A DNA stretch of 64,000 nt. Source: Streptomyces sp. BA2. GTDB lineage: Bacteria > Actinomycetota > Actinomycetes > Streptomycetales > Streptomycetaceae. Where the stretch lies: positions 7,861,001-7,925,000 of the forward strand of contig NZ_WSRO01000002.1 of the NCBI RefSeq assembly GCF_009769735.1, written 5' to 3'. Shown here in pieces: positions 6,251-14,920 of this stretch (positions are counted from its first letter, which is position 1; every line of letters starts with the position of its first letter). A program made the position numbers and the translations under genes. A model generated the notes under the pieces. The model ran no database searches and was not told the DNA's origin. It saw only the letters and a list, made by a program, of their open reading frames with translations.

Positions 6251-8805
6251 CCCGCCCTCCTTGCCAGGTCCTTGGCGGCCGGTGTGGCCTCGCCGCCCGA
6301 GTAAGTGACGCGCCACAGCGCCGACTTGGAGTCCGAGGTGAAGAAGCCGCGGCCGTAGTCGAGGACGTAGAGCGAACCGTCGGCGGCGAACTTCCAGTCC
6401 ATGAGGTTCTTGATGCCGTCGTTGCCGATCGGGATGATCTTCTTCAGGGATTCGGCGTGCACCGGAAGGCCGCCGCTGCCGACCGTCTTCGGGTCGGTCA
6501 GGACCGCGTGCCGGGGCTGGTCGCCGTCGTAGAAGTCGCCGACGAACCACTTGCCGTCCCAGTACGAAGGCCATTTGTCCGCACTGGAGTTGGCCGCGTC
6601 GAAGCGGTAGACCGGGCCGTTCATCGTGGCCTGGCCGCCGCCCTTGAGCCACGGCAGGAGAATCTTCTGCTCCTCCGTCTTGTAGCTCGGGACGCCGTTC
6701 GCGTCGCGCGGGTAGTCGACGCCGCCGCCCTGCGGCGAGTACCAGATGTTGTTCGGCTCGGCCGGCGGGATGTTCACCAGGCCCTCGTTGTTGGGCGACT
6801 CGTTCTTGAGGTTCTTGCAGTCGTACCAGCCGAGCGGCTTCGTCGGGTCCGGCAGATTCCGGTCGCGGTAGGGCTGGTTGTTGCCCATGCAGTACGGCCA
6901 GCCGCGGTTGGAGGCGTGCGTGATCGCGGCGAACGTGTCGTACTTGGCCGGGCCCCACGTCGTCGACGGCTGACCGGCGTCCGGACCGACCCAGCCCGCG
7001 TAGAGGGTGTCGGTCTTCTTGTCGACGGAGATGCGCGCCGGGTTCCTGACGCCCATCACATAGATCTCGCCGCGCGTCTTGCCGCCGCCCTCGTCCGGCT
7101 CCTTGCCGGTGAAGAGGTTGCCGTCGGGGAGCGTGTACGTCCCGTCGGCCTCCGGGTGGATGCGCAGGATCTTGCCGTTGAGGTTGTTGGTGTTGCCCGC
7201 CGTGCGGCGCGCGTCGGCGAAGGAGACGCCCTTGAAGCTGGGCTGCGGGTTGTTGCCCGAGTAACCGGAGCTGAAGCCCGATGAGTTGTTGTCACCGGTC
7301 GCGATGTAGAGATTGCCCTTGGAGTCCCAGGCCATCCCGCCGCCCGAGTGGCAGCAACTGTGGATCTGCACCGGCCACTTGAGCAGGACCTTCTCGCTCG
7401 CCAGGTCCAGCTTGTTCGTGGCCTGGTCGAGCGTGAAGCGCGAGACGTAGCGCTCTGCCATGTGCGTCTCACGGTTGATCTTCGAGTGGGGCGTGTAATG
7501 CAGATACACCCAGCCGTTCTGCTCGAACTTGGGGTCCAACTCGATGCCGAGCAGGCCCTCTTCGACCTTGATCAGCTCATCGCCGCCGCCCTTGTTGCCG
7601 AAGACGGTGAGTGCTCCCGCGAGAGTCACTTTCTTGGTCTTGGGGTCGTAGACGTGGATCTCGCCCTTGCCCTTGCCGATGTCCGGGTTGTTCCAGTCGG
7701 TGACGACCGGCTGCGAGGAGTCCGCGCCGCCGCGGCCGATGTAGAAGACGCGCCCGTCGGGCGCGGTGACCAGGCCGTGCGGCTCGCCGATCTGGTCGTT
7801 CTGGCCCGGCTGGTTGGCCTGGGTCAGGCGCTGCGCCTTGTAGTTGGCGTTGATGGTCGCCTTGCAGTCGGCGCGCGCGATGCGGGTCGCCCACAGCAGT
7901 GCGCCGCGCAGGTGCTGGCGGAAGTCCGTCTCGTCGTACGAGGCCGCCGTGCCGCCCATGCCGGTGTAGAAGGAACGTCCGCCGTCGTAGTCACGGCACC
8001 AGGAGACCGGGTGGTCGGCGCCGTTCTTGCTCTCGCCCGGCTGGTACGTCGACTCGCGCACGCGGGCCACGGTGTGGACCTCGCCGGTCGGGTTCTTGGT
8101 CCAGTTCAGCCACTGGTCGGGGCGCTTCCACTGGAGGGGCAGGTCCTTGGTGGCCGGATTCTCCCGGTCGCCGACCTCGACGGTGGCGCGCTGCACGTTC
8201 GTCGGGCTGGAGTCGGCAGGGCGCGCGCCGATCAGACCGGTGAACCAGGACGAGTACGGCTCGGCGCGGGCCGCGTCATGGATGCCGAGGAAACCGCCGC
8301 CCGCCTCCATGTAGGCCTCGAGGCCCGCCTCCTGCTCGGGGTCGAGGACGTCGCCGCCGCCGGTCAGGAAGGCGATCGCGTTGAACTTGCCGAGCTTGGC
8401 CTCGTTCGTGAGGACCGCAGGGTCGTCGGTCGCCTCGATCCTGAACCGCTGGGCGGCCGGGCCGGATTGGCCGATCTTCTCGATGGCCTCGATGCCGGCG
8501 TTCACGACCGGTGACTCGTCGCCGCCCGCCGCCGAGCCGTGGAAGACGAGGACGCGCACGTTCGCCTGACCGGGCGGCGACGGCAGGGACATCGTTGTCA
8601 ACGGTGGTTCGGGATAGGGCCGCGCGGTGGCGGCCTGCGTGGAGAGCGCGCCGGCGACCATGGCCCCGGAGAGCAGGGCGGCGGCCCAGGCGCGGCGCGA
8701 GCCGACCCGGTTCCGGTCGTGGTTCTTGTGCCGGCGGTTCGGTCTGCGTCTGACTCTGCTCAACCCTCGTACAGCCAAGGGCTCTTGATGCGGTGTGAGC
8801 CGCAT
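6247..8805 (-). CDS. Secreted ThuA - PQQ-type sugar dehydrogenase fusion
   Basis: The 852-residue protein has a long basic N-terminus and an export signal (hydrophobic stretch about 38-60, after GSRRAW). A ThuA domain follows (about 80-300: VRVLVFHG, FLGIHDAA, PVSWCRDYDGGRSFYTGMGG), of the glutamine-amidotransferase-like fold linked to trehalose/keto-sugar use. The second half is a six-bladed propeller of the soluble glucose/sorbosone dehydrogenase type (GEPHGLVTAPDGRVFYIG, LGIELDPKF, SCCHSGGG, LNGKILRI, YVLDYGRGFF), normally PQQ-dependent. ATG at 8805 is the best start seen, though its ribosome site is only moderate. It overlaps the downstream cupredoxin/DUF1080 gene by four bases and is divergent from a laccase gene. 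A joint role in extracellular sugar oxidation is likely but inferred. Confidence 0.88.
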   Translation of the reverse strand: MRLTPHQEPLAVRGLSRVRRRPNRRHKNHDRNRVGSRRAWAAALLSGAMVAGALSTQAATARPYPEPPLTTMSLPSPPGQANVRVLVFHGSAAGGDESPVVNAGIEAIEKIGQSGPAAQRFRIEATDDPAVLTNEAKLGKFNAIAFLTGGGDVLDPEQEAGLEAYMEAGGGFLGIHDAARAEPYSSWFTGLIGARPADSSPTNVQRATVEVGDRENPATKDLPLQWKRPDQWLNWTKNPTGEVHTVARVRESTYQPGESKNGADHPVSWCRDYDGGRSFYTGMGGTAASYDETDFRQHLRGALLWATRIARADCKATINANYKAQRLTQANQPGQNDQIGEPHGLVTAPDGRVFYIGRGGADSSQPVVTDWNNPDIGKGKGEIHVYDPKTKKVTLAGALTVFGNKGGGDELIKVEEGLLGIELDPKFEQNGWVYLHYTPHSKINRETHMAERYVSRFTLDQATNKLDLASEKVLLKWPVQIHSCCHSGGGMAWDSKGNLYIATGDNNSSGFSSGYSGNNPQPSFKGVSFADARRTAGNTNNLNGKILRIHPEADGTYTLPDGNLFTGKEPDEGGGKTRGEIYVMGVRNPARISVDKKTDTLYAGWVGPDAGQPSTTWGPAKYDTFAAITHASNRGWPYCMGNNQPYRDRNLPDPTKPLGWYDCKNLKNESPNNEGLVNIPPAEPNNIWYSPQGGGVDYPRDANGVPSYKTEEQKILLPWLKGGGQATMNGPVYRFDAANSSADKWPSYWDGKWFVGDFYDGDQPRHAVLTDPKTVGSGGLPVHAESLKKIIPIGNDGIKNLMDWKFAADGSLYVLDYGRGFFTSDSKSALWRVTYSGGEATPAAKDLARRAG

Positions 8806-9005
8806 GAGTACACCCACCCCTCGTCGGTCACAGCAACAGGCGCGGATGAAGCTAGACCTCTTTTTGCCACTCGCCAAGAGATACGACCGGAATCCCGCGA
8901 ACTTTGTCCTGCATGTGGATAAACGAAGATCCCCCCGATACCGTGTGGCCGTCTCGGGGGCCACCTGCGCCCCGTCAGTCTCCGTACCGCAGTGGGGAGT
9001 TCGGC

Positions 9006-10022
9006 ATGGACCGACGGAGCTTCAACCGGCGGATGCTCGTGGGCGGCGTGGCCGCGACGGCCGGGGTGACATCGTTGTCGCTCGCCGCCGCGCCCGAGGC
9101 GAGCACGGCCGAAGGGCCGAAAACCGCTCCCGCGGGCGGCGAGGTGCGCCGCATCAAGATGTACGCCGAGAAGCTGCCGGACGGGCAGATGGGCTACGGC
9201 CTGGAGAAGGGCAAGGCGTCCATCCCCGGCCCCCTCATCGAGCTGAACGAGGGCGACACCCTGCACATCGAGTTCGAGAACACCATGGACGTCGACGCCA
9301 GCCTGCACGTCCACGGCATGGACTACGAGATATCCAGCGACGGCACCAGACACACCACGAGCCACGTCGAGCCGGGCGGCAAACGGACGTACACCTGGCG
9401 CACGCACGCGCCGGGCCGCCGCAAGGACGGCACCTGGCGCCCCGGCACCGCGGGCTACTGGCACTACCACGACCACGTCGTCGGCACCGACCACGGGACG
9501 GGCGGCGTACGCAAAGGGCTCTACGGCGCGCTGATCGTGCGCCGCAAGGGCGACCTGCTGCCGGACAAGACGTTCACGATCGTTTTCAACGACATGACGA
9601 TCAACAACAAGGCGGGTCACGACAGCCCCAACTTCGAGGCCACGGTGGGTGATCGGGTCGAGTTCGTCTCGATCACGCACGGCGAGTACTACCACACGTT
9701 CCACGTCCACGGTCACCGCTGGGCGGACAACCGCACCGGCCTGCTCACCGGCCCCGACGACCCGAGCCAGGTCCTCGACGACAAGATCACCGGGCCGGGG
9801 GACTCGTTCGGCTTCCAGGTCATCGCGGGGGAGGGGGTGGGGGCGGGCGCCTGGATGTACCACTGCCATGTGCAGAGCCACTCCGACATGGGGATGGCGG
9901 GCCTCTTCCTGGTGAAGAAGGCGGACGGAACGATCCCGGACTACGAGCCGCATCATGCCGCCGGGAGCGCGAAGAAGTCCGGTGAGCCCAAGTCAGGGGC
10001 GTCCGGGCACGATCACGGCTAG
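9006..10022 (+). CDS. Two-domain multicopper oxidase (small laccase, SLAC type)
   Basis: This 338-residue enzyme oxidises phenolic or other one-electron donors and reduces oxygen to water, outside the cell. It begins [14 protein letters not shown] with a twin-arginine signal, as expected for a copper protein folded before export. Copper-site motifs are intact: [31 protein letters not shown] and [14 protein letters not shown], the last with the type-1 Cys, His and Met ligands. Two cupredoxin domains and this length define the two-domain laccases that act as trimers, like the S. coelicolor small laccase, which it closely resembles from memory. The C-terminus is His-rich (GASGHDHG). The ATG has GGGGAG about six bases upstream. 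It is transcribed away from the ThuA/dehydrogenase operon. Confidence 0.95.
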   Translation: MDRRSFNRRMLVGGVAATAGVTSLSLAAAPEASTAEGPKTAPAGGEVRRIKMYAEKLPDGQMGYGLEKGKASIPGPLIELNEGDTLHIEFENTMDVDASLHVHGMDYEISSDGTRHTTSHVEPGGKRTYTWRTHAPGRRKDGTWRPGTAGYWHYHDHVVGTDHGTGGVRKGLYGALIVRRKGDLLPDKTFTIVFNDMTINNKAGHDSPNFEATVGDRVEFVSITHGEYYHTFHVHGHRWADNRTGLLTGPDDPSQVLDDKITGPGDSFGFQVIAGEGVGAGAWMYHCHVQSHSDMGMAGLFLVKKADGTIPDYEPHHAAGSAKKSGEPKSGASGHDHG

Positions 10023-10132
10023 AGGTCGCGCATGGCTTCGATGAGGTCGGGAGCAGCTCGGCCCGTTCGGCGGCGGTCGATGAGCGCCTTGCGTACGGGG
10101 CCGGCTGACCGGCGACATCCGGCGAGGGCGCG

Positions 10133-11101
10133 TCACGCGCCGCACGTGCTGATGTCGAGGACGGTCCACGCCGTGCGCGGATCCTCCTGTACGTAGATCC
10201 GCGGGCCACGGCTGACGGCCCTGCGCGGTCCGAGGCGCTCTCCGCCGGGTCCGACGAGCCGTCCGGAGGCGTACGGCCGGACCTCCTCGTGCCGGAGCTC
10301 GGCGTCCACGAGCCGGTCGTGCTCGTCGCCGTATCCGCCGAAGAAGGTCGCCCGACCCTTGTGCACGGCCAGCGCACGGGCCCCGGCCAGGTCGTTCGCG
10401 CGCTGCCGGACCGCGCGACCCGGGCGGACCTCCAGGAGGGAGAAGTCACCGTAGGCGCAGACCCAGACGGCTTCGTCGGTCACGTTGAGGGCGTAGCAGT
10501 CGTAGATCTCGCTCGTGCCCTTCGACGCCTCGTACACCCACAGCGGTTCGCCGTTCGCGTTCCAGCACCGGAGGCCCGGATGGCTGAGCTCGTCGTCGCC
10601 GAACACCCCTTCGTCGAAGTAGCCGACCCACAACCGGCCCGCCCGGTCGGCCAGGAGATGCTCGACGGCGTCCCCGGCGCGGAAGGCCCATGACTCACGC
10701 CCGAGCGCGTCGAAGATCTGCACGTGCTGCTCGGACTTGCGGCTGCGCGCGTCCGCCACGACGAAACCACCGTCGGGCAGCGCATCGACCTGCGGGAAGC
10801 GTGCTCGCACCGCGCTGAGTTCCGTGGTGTGGTCGCGGCCGTCGGCGTCGACGGTGACGACCACCGCGTCGTACGGCTTCATCGCGCCACGCCCGGGGCC
10901 CGGTTCGCGCGCGGTGAGCAGCCAGTGGGCCTGCCCGAAGGCGTCGACGGTGCTGTGCGCGATGTGGCGGTCGTGAAAGCGGCGGGGCAGCCGTGCGTAC
11001 GGGGTGAGCGGCGTCTCCTGCGGGCCGGGCCGAGGGCCCGTTCGAGCGCGCTGCGAGGCCGGCCGGGTGCTGTGCTCGGGGTCGCCCTTTCTGGTCGTCA
11101 T
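10133..11101 (-). CDS. Hypothetical protein, probable beta-propeller
   Basis: I do not recognise a named family. The protein of about 322 residues has a disordered, basic, proline-rich N-terminus. After it come repeated short segments such as DALPDGGFVVADARS, LLADRAGRLWVGYFDEGVF and VWVCAYGDFSLLEV, which look like blades of a beta-propeller. There is no signal peptide or membrane helix, so it is probably cytoplasmic. The ATG at 11101 is the most plausible start but lacks a clear ribosome-binding site, and the first 35 residues may not be real. The gene is convergent with the laccase and divergent from the GMC oxidoreductase gene. Confidence 0.65.
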   Translation of the reverse strand: MTTRKGDPEHSTRPASQRARTGPRPGPQETPLTPYARLPRRFHDRHIAHSTVDAFGQAHWLLTAREPGPGRGAMKPYDAVVVTVDADGRDHTTELSAVRARFPQVDALPDGGFVVADARSRKSEQHVQIFDALGRESWAFRAGDAVEHLLADRAGRLWVGYFDEGVFGDDELSHPGLRCWNANGEPLWVYEASKGTSEIYDCYALNVTDEAVWVCAYGDFSLLEVRPGRAVRQRANDLAGARALAVHKGRATFFGGYGDEHDRLVDAELRHEEVRPYASGRLVGPGGERLGPRRAVSRGPRIYVQEDPRTAWTVLDISTCGA

Positions 11102-11250
11102 GTGGAGATCGTGTAGGACAGGCCGATCCGCGCGCCATCCCTTTACCCAGAGGTCCACGATGGGTGTACTCCTTGTACGCCTCATCCATGCGCCACACCC
11201 GAACGTCCCCTGTGCCCCTACCTCGTGTACTGCCATTCAAGGGAGTCGAG

Positions 11251-12861
11251 TTGAGCAAGGACAGCGTGTACGACTACGTCATCGTCGGTGCCGGATCCGC
11301 GGGATGTGTTCTCGCCGCACGGCTCTCCGAGGACCCCAAGGTGCGGGTGGCGCTCGTCGAGTCGGGGCCACGCGACCGCAAGACTGAGATCCGTATCCCG
11401 GCGGCCTTCCCGAAGCTGTTCAAGACCCCCTACGACTGGGACTACTCCACCGCGAAGCAGTCCGCGCTCGACGGCCGCGAGCTGTACTGGCCGCGCGGCC
11501 ACATGCTGGGCGGGTCGTCCTCGATGAACGCCATGATGTGGGTGCGAGGCCACCGCGACGACTACGACGCCTGGGGCGAGGCCGCGGGGCCCGAGTGGTC
11601 CTACGACGCGCTCGAACCGTACTTCCGGCGCGCGGAGCGGTGGACGGGCGGGGCCGGCGGGCGGCCCGGCGGTGCGGGCGCGGGCAGCGTGTACGGAAGT
11701 GAAGGGCCGCTCTGGATATCTCCGCCGCGTGCCCTCAACCCGACCACCGGCGCGTTCCTCGACGCCTGCCGCGAGGCGGGCCTGCGCGAGCTGACGGAAC
11801 TGAACGAGCCCGACCACAGCGGCTTCGCGCTCACTCCGGTCAACCAGCGCCGCGGGCGCCGGTGGAGCGCCGCCGACGGCTATCTGAAACCGGCCAGGCG
11901 GCGCCGCAATCTGGACGTCCTGACCGACGCGCGGGTCCGCAGGCTGGAGTTCGACGGGACGCGCGTGGCCGGCGTCATCGCCGACGGGGTCCCCGGGAAG
12001 CTGATCGCGCGCCGCGAGGTGCTCCTCAGCGCGGGCTCCATCGGCTCGCCGCAGCTCCTTCAGGCCTCCGGCGTCGGCGATCCGGCCGACCTCGCGAAGG
12101 TGGGCATCGAACCACGTATCGAGTCCCCGGGCGTGGGCCGCCACCTCCAGGACCATCTCGCCTACGCGGTCACCATGCGCTGCCCGGAGCCCGTCACGCT
12201 GACCGGCGCGGACTCACTCGCCAACGTCGGCCGCTTCCTGCTCGGCGGGCGCGGCCCGCTCACGTCGAACGTCGGCGAGGCCGTGGCCTTCATCAAGACG
12301 AGGCCCGAACTGGCGGCGCCCGACATCGAGTTGGTCTTCGCCCCCGTTCCCTTCATCAATCACGGGCTGACCCCGCCGGTCGAACACGGCATCACGATCG
12401 GCGTGGTGCTGCTCCAGCCGGAGAGCGAGGGCCGGATCAAGCCGAGGGGCCCGGGAGTCGGCTCCGCACCCCTCATCGACCCCGGTTATCTGACGGCGGA
12501 GGCCGACATCCGCACGCTTGTCGCCGGAGTGCGTCGCGCGGAGGAACTCCTCGCGGGGCGCGCCCTCGCCCCGTACACATCGGGGCCCCTGGCGCCGCAT
12601 CCGGGCACGGTCGACGACGCGACGCTCGCCCGGACGATCCGCGGGGCGTCCGAGACGCTCTACCACCCGGTCGGCACCTGCCGGATGGGCAGCGACGAGG
12701 CCTCCGTCACCGATCCGGCGCTGCGGGTGCGGGGAGTGACGGCGCTGCGGGTGGTGGACGCCTCGGTCATGCCGCGGATCACGCGCGGCCACACGCACGC
12801 CCCCACGGTGGCGCTCGCGGAGAAGGCTGCCGAGCTGATCAGGGCGGACGCGCGGAGGTGA
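11251..12861 (+). CDS. GMC-family FAD-dependent alcohol/choline dehydrogenase-like oxidoreductase
   Basis: The 536-residue flavoenzyme belongs to the glucose-methanol-choline family, which oxidises primary or polyol alcohols. It starts at TTG 11251, preferred because AAGGGAG sits five bases upstream and the dinucleotide fold DYVIVGAGSAGCVLAARL follows at once. The first GMC signature is GRELYWPRGHMLGGSSSMN and the second is LSAGSIGSPQLLQASGVG. The active-site histidine lies in LYHPVGTCRMG, and a second conserved segment near the C-terminus is RVVDASVMPRITRGHTHAP. It resembles choline dehydrogenase, but the substrate cannot be read from sequence. No signal peptide is present. A LacI regulator gene follows 84 bases downstream and may control it. 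Confidence 0.9.
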   Translation: MSKDSVYDYVIVGAGSAGCVLAARLSEDPKVRVALVESGPRDRKTEIRIPAAFPKLFKTPYDWDYSTAKQSALDGRELYWPRGHMLGGSSSMNAMMWVRGHRDDYDAWGEAAGPEWSYDALEPYFRRAERWTGGAGGRPGGAGAGSVYGSEGPLWISPPRALNPTTGAFLDACREAGLRELTELNEPDHSGFALTPVNQRRGRRWSAADGYLKPARRRRNLDVLTDARVRRLEFDGTRVAGVIADGVPGKLIARREVLLSAGSIGSPQLLQASGVGDPADLAKVGIEPRIESPGVGRHLQDHLAYAVTMRCPEPVTLTGADSLANVGRFLLGGRGPLTSNVGEAVAFIKTRPELAAPDIELVFAPVPFINHGLTPPVEHGITIGVVLLQPESEGRIKPRGPGVGSAPLIDPGYLTAEADIRTLVAGVRRAEELLAGRALAPYTSGPLAPHPGTVDDATLARTIRGASETLYHPVGTCRMGSDEASVTDPALRVRGVTALRVVDASVMPRITRGHTHAPTVALAEKAAELIRADARR

Positions 12862-12892
12862 CGCGGGTGGGGGGTATCTCCCGCTCCCGCCC

Positions 12893-12913
12893 GCCGGTCG
12901 TATCCTGACCGGC
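12893..12913 (+). promoter_or_regulatory. Inverted repeat overlapping a -10-like box upstream of the LacI gene
   Basis: GCCGGTC and GACCGGC form a perfect seven-base inverted repeat with a GTATCCT centre that contains a good -10 hexamer, TATCCT. It lies about 33 bases before the GTG of the LacI-type gene. This geometry suits autoregulation by an operator covering the promoter, or a terminator for the GMC gene. Confidence 0.45.
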
Positions 12914-12945
12914 GCACACCAGCCAGCTGCCCCCGAGGAGCCCAC

Positions 12946-13965
12946 GTGACCGAGCCGCCGAGCGCCGCCCCGCGCCCCACCCTGGAGGCCGTGGCCGCAC
13001 GGGCCGGAGTCTCACGGGCCACGGTGTCCCGCGTCGTCAACGGCGACGCGGGCGTACGCGAGGTGCTCGCCGAGAAGGTCAGGCAGGCGGTCGAAGAGCT
13101 CGGCTACGTGCCGAACCGCGCCGCCCGCAGTCTGGTGACCCGCCGCCACGACGCGGTCGCCGTGGTGATCGCCGAGCCGGAGACACGGGTCTTCGCCGAC
13201 CCGTTCTTCGCCCTGCAACTACGGGGAATCAGCAAGGAGTTGACGTCACGGGACGTCCAGTTGGTGCTGCTGCTCACGGAGGGAAGGGACGACCATGAGC
13301 GGGTCGGCCGCTATCTGGCGGGCGGCCATGTGGACGGCGCCCTCGTCTTCTCCCTGCACCTGGACGATCCGCTGCCCGGCATCATCCAGGGCGCGGGGGT
13401 GCCGACGGTGTTCGGCGGCCGCCCGGGGTGGCCGGAGGGGACGGTGACGTCTCCGTACGTCGACTGCGACAACCGCGGCGGCGCGAGGGACGCCGTCCGT
13501 CACCTCCTCTCGCTGGGCCGCACCCGCATCGCACACATCACCGGCGCGCTCGACCAGACGTCGGCGGTGGACCGCCTCGACGGCTTCCGCGACGTCCTGC
13601 CGGAGGCGGGGGACAGGTTCGTCGCGCAGGGAGACTTCACCCCGGCGGGCGGCGAGCGGGCGATGCGCGAACTCCTGGACCGCGTCCCTGACGTGGACGC
13701 GGTCTTCGCCGCCAACGACCTGACGGCGTCGGGTGCGCTCCGGGTGCTCCGGGAGCGGGGGAAGCGGGTGCCGGAGGACGTCGCGGTGGTGGGCTTCGAC
13801 GACATGCTGGCGGTGGCCGAACAGGTGGACCCACCGCTGACGACGGTGCGCCAGGACATCGAGGAGATGGGCCGCCTGATGGCCCGGATGCTCCTGGCAC
13901 GCGGCGAGCTGCCGACGGAGAGCGTGGTCCTGCCGACGGAGCTGGTGCGGAGGGGGTCGGCGTAG
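12946..13965 (+). CDS. LacI-family transcriptional regulator
   Basis: The 339-residue repressor has the N-terminal helix-turn-helix [23 protein letters not shown] (residues about 10-32), the hinge helix region [14 protein letters not shown], and a periplasmic-binding-protein-like effector domain to the end. The GTG start has GAGGAG upstream. Family members bind palindromes with a central CG and respond to sugars. It follows the GMC oxidoreductase gene in the same direction, which is its most likely target; the inverted repeat at 12893-12913 may be its own operator. The effector is unknown. Confidence 0.93.
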   Translation: MTEPPSAAPRPTLEAVAARAGVSRATVSRVVNGDAGVREVLAEKVRQAVEELGYVPNRAARSLVTRRHDAVAVVIAEPETRVFADPFFALQLRGISKELTSRDVQLVLLLTEGRDDHERVGRYLAGGHVDGALVFSLHLDDPLPGIIQGAGVPTVFGGRPGWPEGTVTSPYVDCDNRGGARDAVRHLLSLGRTRIAHITGALDQTSAVDRLDGFRDVLPEAGDRFVAQGDFTPAGGERAMRELLDRVPDVDAVFAANDLTASGALRVLRERGKRVPEDVAVVGFDDMLAVAEQVDPPLTTVRQDIEEMGRLMARMLLARGELPTESVVLPTELVRRGSA

Positions 13966-14272
13966 GCGACTCAACCCTCGGCGGTTCGGCGGCCCGTCGG
14001 TCGCGCCGGGCTGTCGGCCCGGACCGCTGGGGGCCGCCTTGCTGGGCAGGGCCGGGGTGGGCGAACCCAGCTGGCGACTGGCGGCGTGCCTTGCGGGTGG
14101 TTGTGGCGGGCGGGTGTGTTGTGCGCTGCGGGCGGGGTGTCGTGCTGCGGGCGACTCAACCCTCGGCGGCCCGTCGGCTCGTCGGCTCGGTGGCCCGTCG
14201 GTCGCGCTGGGCTGTCGGCCCGGACCGCTGGGGGGGCATCCTGCTGGGCAGGGCCGGGGCGGGCGGGCTCAG
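13966..14272. repeat. Two imperfect direct repeats in a 600-bp non-coding stretch
   Basis: Copy one (about 13966-14067) and copy two (14151-14272) both start GCGACTCAACCCTCGGCGG and share GGGCTGTCGGCCCGGACCG and GCTGGGCAGGGCCGGGG. The second copy has an extra GTCGGCTCGTCGGCTCG expansion. The rest of 13966-14567 is GC-rich sequence without a convincing gene and presumably holds the chaplin promoter near its right end. Confidence 0.7.
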
Positions 14273-14567
14273 CTAGCTGCGGGCGGCTGTGGCAGGCAGC
14301 GCGTCGCGTCCTCAGGACGGCTCCGGCGTGCCGTCCCGCCGTCCCGGTGCTCCCGCTCCGGCCCCTTCCTCTTTCCCGTGGGCCGAGGTCCCCGCCGTCC
14401 CAGGGGCCCGCTCCCGGACCCCGCCCCGCCGCGCCGCCCGGGGCCCAGGGCCTCCCTCGTCCCACGAACGGGTGTCCTCGTTCCCCCGCACGGTCCACTC
14501 GCGTTTTTGTCGTACTGCCGCCGGGTGAGGCTCGTCCCAGCACTTCCACTCATCCGGAGGTAACACC

Positions 14568-14813
14568 ATGCGCAAGTGCGCGATCCTGGCAGCAGCGGCG
14601 TTCGCCGCGGTCACCGTCATCGGCGGGGCCGGTTCCGCCGTCGCCGCCGACGACGGCCCCGGCGCCTCCGCCGTGGGCGCGGCTCAGAACTCGCCGGGCA
14701 TCATCAGCGGCAACGTCCTCCAGGTCCCCCTCGACGTCCCGATCAACGCGTGCGGCAACTCCCTGAACGTCGTCGGCCTCCTCAACCCGGCCGCCAACAA
14801 CAACTGCAAGTAA
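14568..14813 (+). CDS. Short chaplin (amyloid-forming surface protein)
   Basis: The 81-residue precursor has a Sec signal peptide (1 to about 27, ending SAVAAD) and one chaplin domain. The domain shows the hallmarks of the family: NSPGIISGNVLQVPLDVPIN, then CGNSLNVVGLLNPA and NNNC, with the paired cysteines C62 and C80. Short chaplins are secreted, assemble into amyloid fibrils on aerial hyphae and spores, and make the surface hydrophobic. There is no LPXTG sorting signal, so it is not wall-anchored itself. The ATG has CCGGAGG about seven bases upstream. A perfect hairpin terminator follows. Expression during aerial growth is expected from family knowledge. Confidence 0.95.
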   Translation: MRKCAILAAAAFAAVTVIGGAGSAVAADDGPGASAVGAAQNSPGIISGNVLQVPLDVPINACGNSLNVVGLLNPAANNNCK

Positions 14814-14850
14814 GCCTCCGGACCGGCGGGCGAGGCCTGCCGTACGGCAC

Positions 14851-14885
14851 GCCGCCCCGTCGCGACCAGCGCGCGACGGGGCGGC
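14851..14885. terminator. Hairpin terminator after chaplin gene
   Basis: GCCGCCCCGTCGCG and CGCGACGGGGCGGC form a perfect 14-base-pair stem with a seven-base loop. It lies between the convergent chaplin and GH64 genes and can act in both directions. Confidence 0.85.
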
Positions 14886-14920
14886 GTACGTGTGCGGGGG
14901 CCCGCTCGGGGCCGTCGGCG

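Noticed and set aside
6247..8964. A longer form of the ThuA/dehydrogenase protein starting near 8964.
   Set aside because: The extra N-terminal residues have no protein character and would place the start inside the divergent promoter region.
10019..10135. A short in-frame stretch (VRKALIDRRRTGRAAPDL) on the minus strand after the stop of the 10133 gene looks protein-like.
   Set aside because: It has no start codon and is in the same frame after a stop; it may be the old end of the gene but I cannot support a feature.
13971..14549. Long open frames on both strands between the LacI and chaplin genes.
   Set aside because: They are proline/arginine-rich products of GC-rich repeats without start signals or codon-position bias.
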